DNA of 53,980 nucleotides from DASZHJ01 sp035938015 (lineage in GTDB: Bacteria; Pseudomonadota; Alphaproteobacteria; ATCC43930; CGMCC-115725). The stretch's first letter is position 1. The number at the start of each line of letters is the position of its first letter. Under the pieces are notes generated by a model, which worked only from the letters and a program-made list of their open reading frames with translations, was not told where the DNA came from and did no database searches. Made by a program: the position numbers and the translations under genes. The stretch is from the NCBI GenBank assembly GCA_035938015.1, contig DASZHJ010000241.1:1-53980 (forward strand). Reading direction: 5' to 3'. Shown here one piece after another: positions 51,736 to 53,980 of the stretch.

Positions 51736-52396
51736 ATCGCTCCTCCGCCCAGGGGTCGCCGCGCATGTGATAGCCGCGCACCTCCCAGAAACCGGCCTTG
51801 TCGTCGGCGAGGAAGGTGATCCGCCGGATCCACTTGGCGCTCTTCCAGAAATAGAGCTTCGGCACCACCGCGCGCACGGGGCCGCCGTGCTCGCGCGGGA
51901 TCGGCTCGCCCTGCCAGGAATGGGCGAGCAGCACGTCGTCATCGTCGAAATCGGCGAGCGGTAGGTTCGTGGTGTAGTCGTCGTAGCTCGTGAACGTCAG
52001 GAATTTGACCTCGGGCTTCGGCCGCACCACGCCTAGGACGTGCCGCGCCGAGACTCCGTCCCAGGCGTTGTCGTAGCGCGACCATTGCGTGACGCAGTGG
52101 ATGTCCGAGACGTCGCGGGTTTGCGGCTGAGCGCGGAACGTCGCCCAATCCCAGGCAACGGGGTTCTCCACCAGCCCGTCGACCGCAAGCTGCCAGCGCT
52201 CGAGCGGCACGTCCGGCTGAACCCCGAGATCGAGCACTGGCCAGTCCTTGACCTCGCGCTGCCCCGGCGGCAATCGCTCCGCCTCGGGCCGCGCGTGCCG
52301 CCCGGTCAGAAGCCGGCCCTCTCGCGCCCAGCGCTGCTTGCTCTCCACCAGCTTTCTGCGCGCTTGACCCAGCGGACCCGGATTCTCATCCGACAT
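51728..52396 (-). CDS. Sulfite-oxidase-like molybdopterin oxidoreductase (cytoplasmic)
   Basis: Molybdenum enzyme of 222 residues in the sulfite-oxidase fold. The molybdenum-coordinating Cys is C101 in DIHCVTQWSRYDNAWDGVS, followed by PREHGGPVRAVVPKLYFWKS and the cofactor-binding WIRRITF. Unlike MsrP/YedY it has no Tat signal (the N-terminus is polar and charged), so it is probably cytoplasmic; it is also shorter than sulfite oxidase because the second domain is absent. Substrate unknown. Start at 52396. Confidence 0.9.
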   Translation of the reverse strand: MSDENPGPLGQARRKLVESKQRWAREGRLLTGRHARPEAERLPPGQREVKDWPVLDLGVQPDVPLERWQLAVDGLVENPVAWDWATFRAQPQTRDVSDIHCVTQWSRYDNAWDGVSARHVLGVVRPKPEVKFLTFTSYDDYTTNLPLADFDDDDVLLAHSWQGEPIPREHGGPVRAVVPKLYFWKSAKWIRRITFLADDKAGFWEVRGYHMRGDPWAEERYG

Positions 52397-52510
52397 GCCA
52401 GCGGTCCTCTTCGGTTCGATGTCTCCAAGATAGGCATTCCCGGCCGATGGTGCAGCCGCATTTTGGGGCGCGCGGGCATTCTCGGGTTGCGCCATCCAGA
52501 GGGAGAGGGC

Positions 52511-53200
52511 ATGACTGGCTCTCCCCGCGGCCTTCAGGCTCTCTCTGCCCCTTTGCCTGCGACCCTGCTCTACCTCATCAAAGGCATTTTCGTCGGCATG
52601 GTGATCGCCGTGCCGGCGGGGCCGGTCGGCGTGCTCTGCGTACGGCGCACCTTCTTCGAGGGCGCTCGGTTCGGCATCGTCTCGGGGTTGGGGGCCGCGG
52701 TCGCCGACGTGATCTTCGGGATCGTGGCGGGGCTCGGCCTCACCGTGGTGCGCGACTGGCTGCTGGGTTATCAGGACTGGCTGGGCGCGCTCGGCGGAGT
52801 TTATCTTCTGGTGGCCGGCATGCGCACGCTGCGCAGCCGGAGCAACGCCGATCCGCAGCCGCTCAAGGGCGAGAATCTGGCGGCGGCTTTCGCCTCCACC
52901 TTCGCCCTCACCATCACCAATCCCATCACCATCCTCGCCTTCGCCGCGATCTTCGCCAAAGTGGGCTTCGACAGCGACGGCGGCGTCAGCTTGGTTCTGG
53001 TCTGGATACTCGTGGGCGGCGTGTTCGCGGGCTCGCTGGTCTGGTGGCTCGGCCTCTGCTTCGGCATCGCGGCCTTGCGGCGTTTCGCGCACATGGAGCA
53101 TTTCGCCTGGGTGGACCGGGTCTCCGGCACGGTGCTGATGGTCTCCGGCGCGGGTCTCCTCACCAGCGTCGCCCTCAACGCCGCGGGCGTGGCCCTCTAG
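52511..53200 (+). CDS. LysE/RhtB-family amino-acid exporter
   Basis: Membrane protein of 229 residues with about six helices. It has IKGIFVGMVIAVPAGPVGVL, the family N-terminal motif, GARFGIVSGLGAAVADVIFG, and FASTFALTITNPITILAFAA in the second half. Exports amino acids or related metabolites; the substrate is unknown. Start ATG 52511 with GGGAG five bases upstream. Divergent from the molybdoenzyme gene by 114 bases. Confidence 0.88.
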   Translation: MTGSPRGLQALSAPLPATLLYLIKGIFVGMVIAVPAGPVGVLCVRRTFFEGARFGIVSGLGAAVADVIFGIVAGLGLTVVRDWLLGYQDWLGALGGVYLLVAGMRTLRSRSNADPQPLKGENLAAAFASTFALTITNPITILAFAAIFAKVGFDSDGGVSLVLVWILVGGVFAGSLVWWLGLCFGIAALRRFAHMEHFAWVDRVSGTVLMVSGAGLLTSVALNAAGVAL

Positions 53201-53272
53201 CTGCGATCATGGGTTGACGCCGGCGCCCTCGGCGCCTCCAATCCCCGCGCGCAGCGTCCGCGGGGAGCATCC

Positions 53273-53911
53273 ATGGTCTACATACCCAGCCATTTCGCCG
53301 AGCCTCGACGGGAGGTGCTCGTCGACTTCATCCGGGATCATAACTTCGGGATCCTCGTCTCGGTTGGTGCCGCGGGCATGATCGCGAGCCACATCCCTTT
53401 CCTCTACGACGCCGAGCGGGGAGAGCACGGCACGCTGTGGGGCCATCTCGCCCGCGGCAATCCGCAGCTTGGGGATCTCGGCAGGGGACATGAGGCGCTG
53501 GCGATTTTCGAGGGGCCGCACGGCTACATCTCGCCTCGCTGGTACGCCACTCATCCGGCGGTGCCGACCTGGAACTACAGTATCGTGCACGCCTATGGCA
53601 GGGTCGAGCCCATCGAGGACGTGGCGGAGCTCGAGCGGCTGGTGGCACGGCTCGCCGATCACCACGAGGCGGGCGCCGCGAGCCCGTGGCGGCTTGCCGA
53701 TCAGCCCGAGAAATACCGCCAGGGCATGCTGCGCGGCATCTCCGGTTTCGCCATCCGGGTGACGCGCCTCGAGGGCAAGTTCAAGCTCAGCCAGAACCGC
53801 GACGCCATCGACCGCGGTCGCGTCATCGCGGCCCTCCGAGCCGACGGGAACGCGGACCTTGCCGAGCTGATGGCGAGGCGCGAGGCGGAAAAGGCAGCGT
53901 CTACCTCGTGA
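53273..53911 (+). CDS. PaiB-family FMN-binding protein
   Basis: Protein of 212 residues: VYIPSHFAEPRREVLVDFIR at the N-terminus, ASHIPFLYDAERGEHGTLWG and YISPRWYATHPAVPTWNYSI are hallmarks of PaiB, an FMN-binding split-barrel protein first described as a transcriptional regulator of Bacillus proteases; the true activity of proteobacterial members is unknown. A GGGGAG precedes the ATG. The last 69 bases of the window after the stop hold nothing I recognise. Confidence 0.9.
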   Translation: MVYIPSHFAEPRREVLVDFIRDHNFGILVSVGAAGMIASHIPFLYDAERGEHGTLWGHLARGNPQLGDLGRGHEALAIFEGPHGYISPRWYATHPAVPTWNYSIVHAYGRVEPIEDVAELERLVARLADHHEAGAASPWRLADQPEKYRQGMLRGISGFAIRVTRLEGKFKLSQNRDAIDRGRVIAALRADGNADLAELMARREAEKAASTS

Positions 53912-53980
53912 GCGCCGCGCGTGTATCTGTCGCCAAACGACTTGACGGCCGCTTCGTCAGCTGAATAGTCAGCGGCCAGG

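Overview
The window is a GC-rich, densely packed chromosomal segment of an alphaproteobacterium. I infer this from the gene content and order (SRP RNA-dnaX-ybaB-recR; rpmH-rnpA-yidD-yidC-engB-argB; dapD-dapE near truA-fmt-def), a membrane-anchored cytochrome c of the CycM type, a FixJ/FixK-like regulator pair, and the codon bias. The order cannot be fixed from sequence reading alone; a Rhodospirillales- or Hyphomicrobiales-like lineage is plausible. I see no insertion sequence, prophage, integrase, CRISPR array or replication origin. Most of the window is core chromosome with small accessory insertions.

Layout. 1-7.1 kb: a truncated YejA-type peptide-binding protein, hisN, a cytochrome c, kdsB, pheA, an ArsR-type regulator, a UPF0145 protein, and a divergent glutathione S-transferase/TetR pair that shares a 10-bp inverted repeat. 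7.1-15.4 kb: nudC, 4.5S SRP RNA, dnaX-ybaB-recR, rmuC, then def-(DUF3124 protein)-fmt-truA. 15.4-24.6 kb: a long minus-strand run that starts at a near-consensus promoter before rpmH and reads rpmH-rnpA-yidD-yidC-engB-argB-VOC-HAD-GNAT-dapD-dapE-membrane protein-exoD, often with 1-4 base overlaps. 24.8-28.5 kb: TVP38-like membrane protein, FAD disulphide oxidoreductase and sensor histidine kinase. 28.5-34.8 kb: a glycosyltransferase fragment, rlmI, ggt, a frameshifted P1-family peptidase, gpt, a lipoprotein with an OmpA-like tail, and tRNA-Arg(ACG).

34.8-39.4 kb is a complete branched-chain amino-acid-type ABC importer (livK-livH-livM-livG-livF). 39.7-41.8 kb is a small signalling island: FixJ-like regulator, stand-alone receiver and FixK-like Crp/Fnr regulator, with two related palindromes in front of the latter two genes and no FixL sensor in view. 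41.9-43.6 kb holds two small lipoproteins and a pirin. 43.6-48.6 kb is a Gld-type ABC cassette (ATPase, permease, GldG-like protein, DUF4340 protein) ending in a translationally coupled DUF1289 protein. Divergent from it, at 48.8 kb, is a membrane adenylate cyclase with a cytochrome-b-like anchor and a ferredoxin domain. The right end carries a HAD hydrolase, glutathione peroxidase, a sulfite-oxidase-like molybdoenzyme, a LysE exporter and a PaiB-type FMN protein.

The most interesting items are the redox-type adenylate cyclase, the FixJ/FixK island with its paired palindromes, the TetR/GST operator candidate, and the overlapping TVP38/FAD-oxidoreductase pair. All assignments rest on reading motifs by eye; no database search was run.
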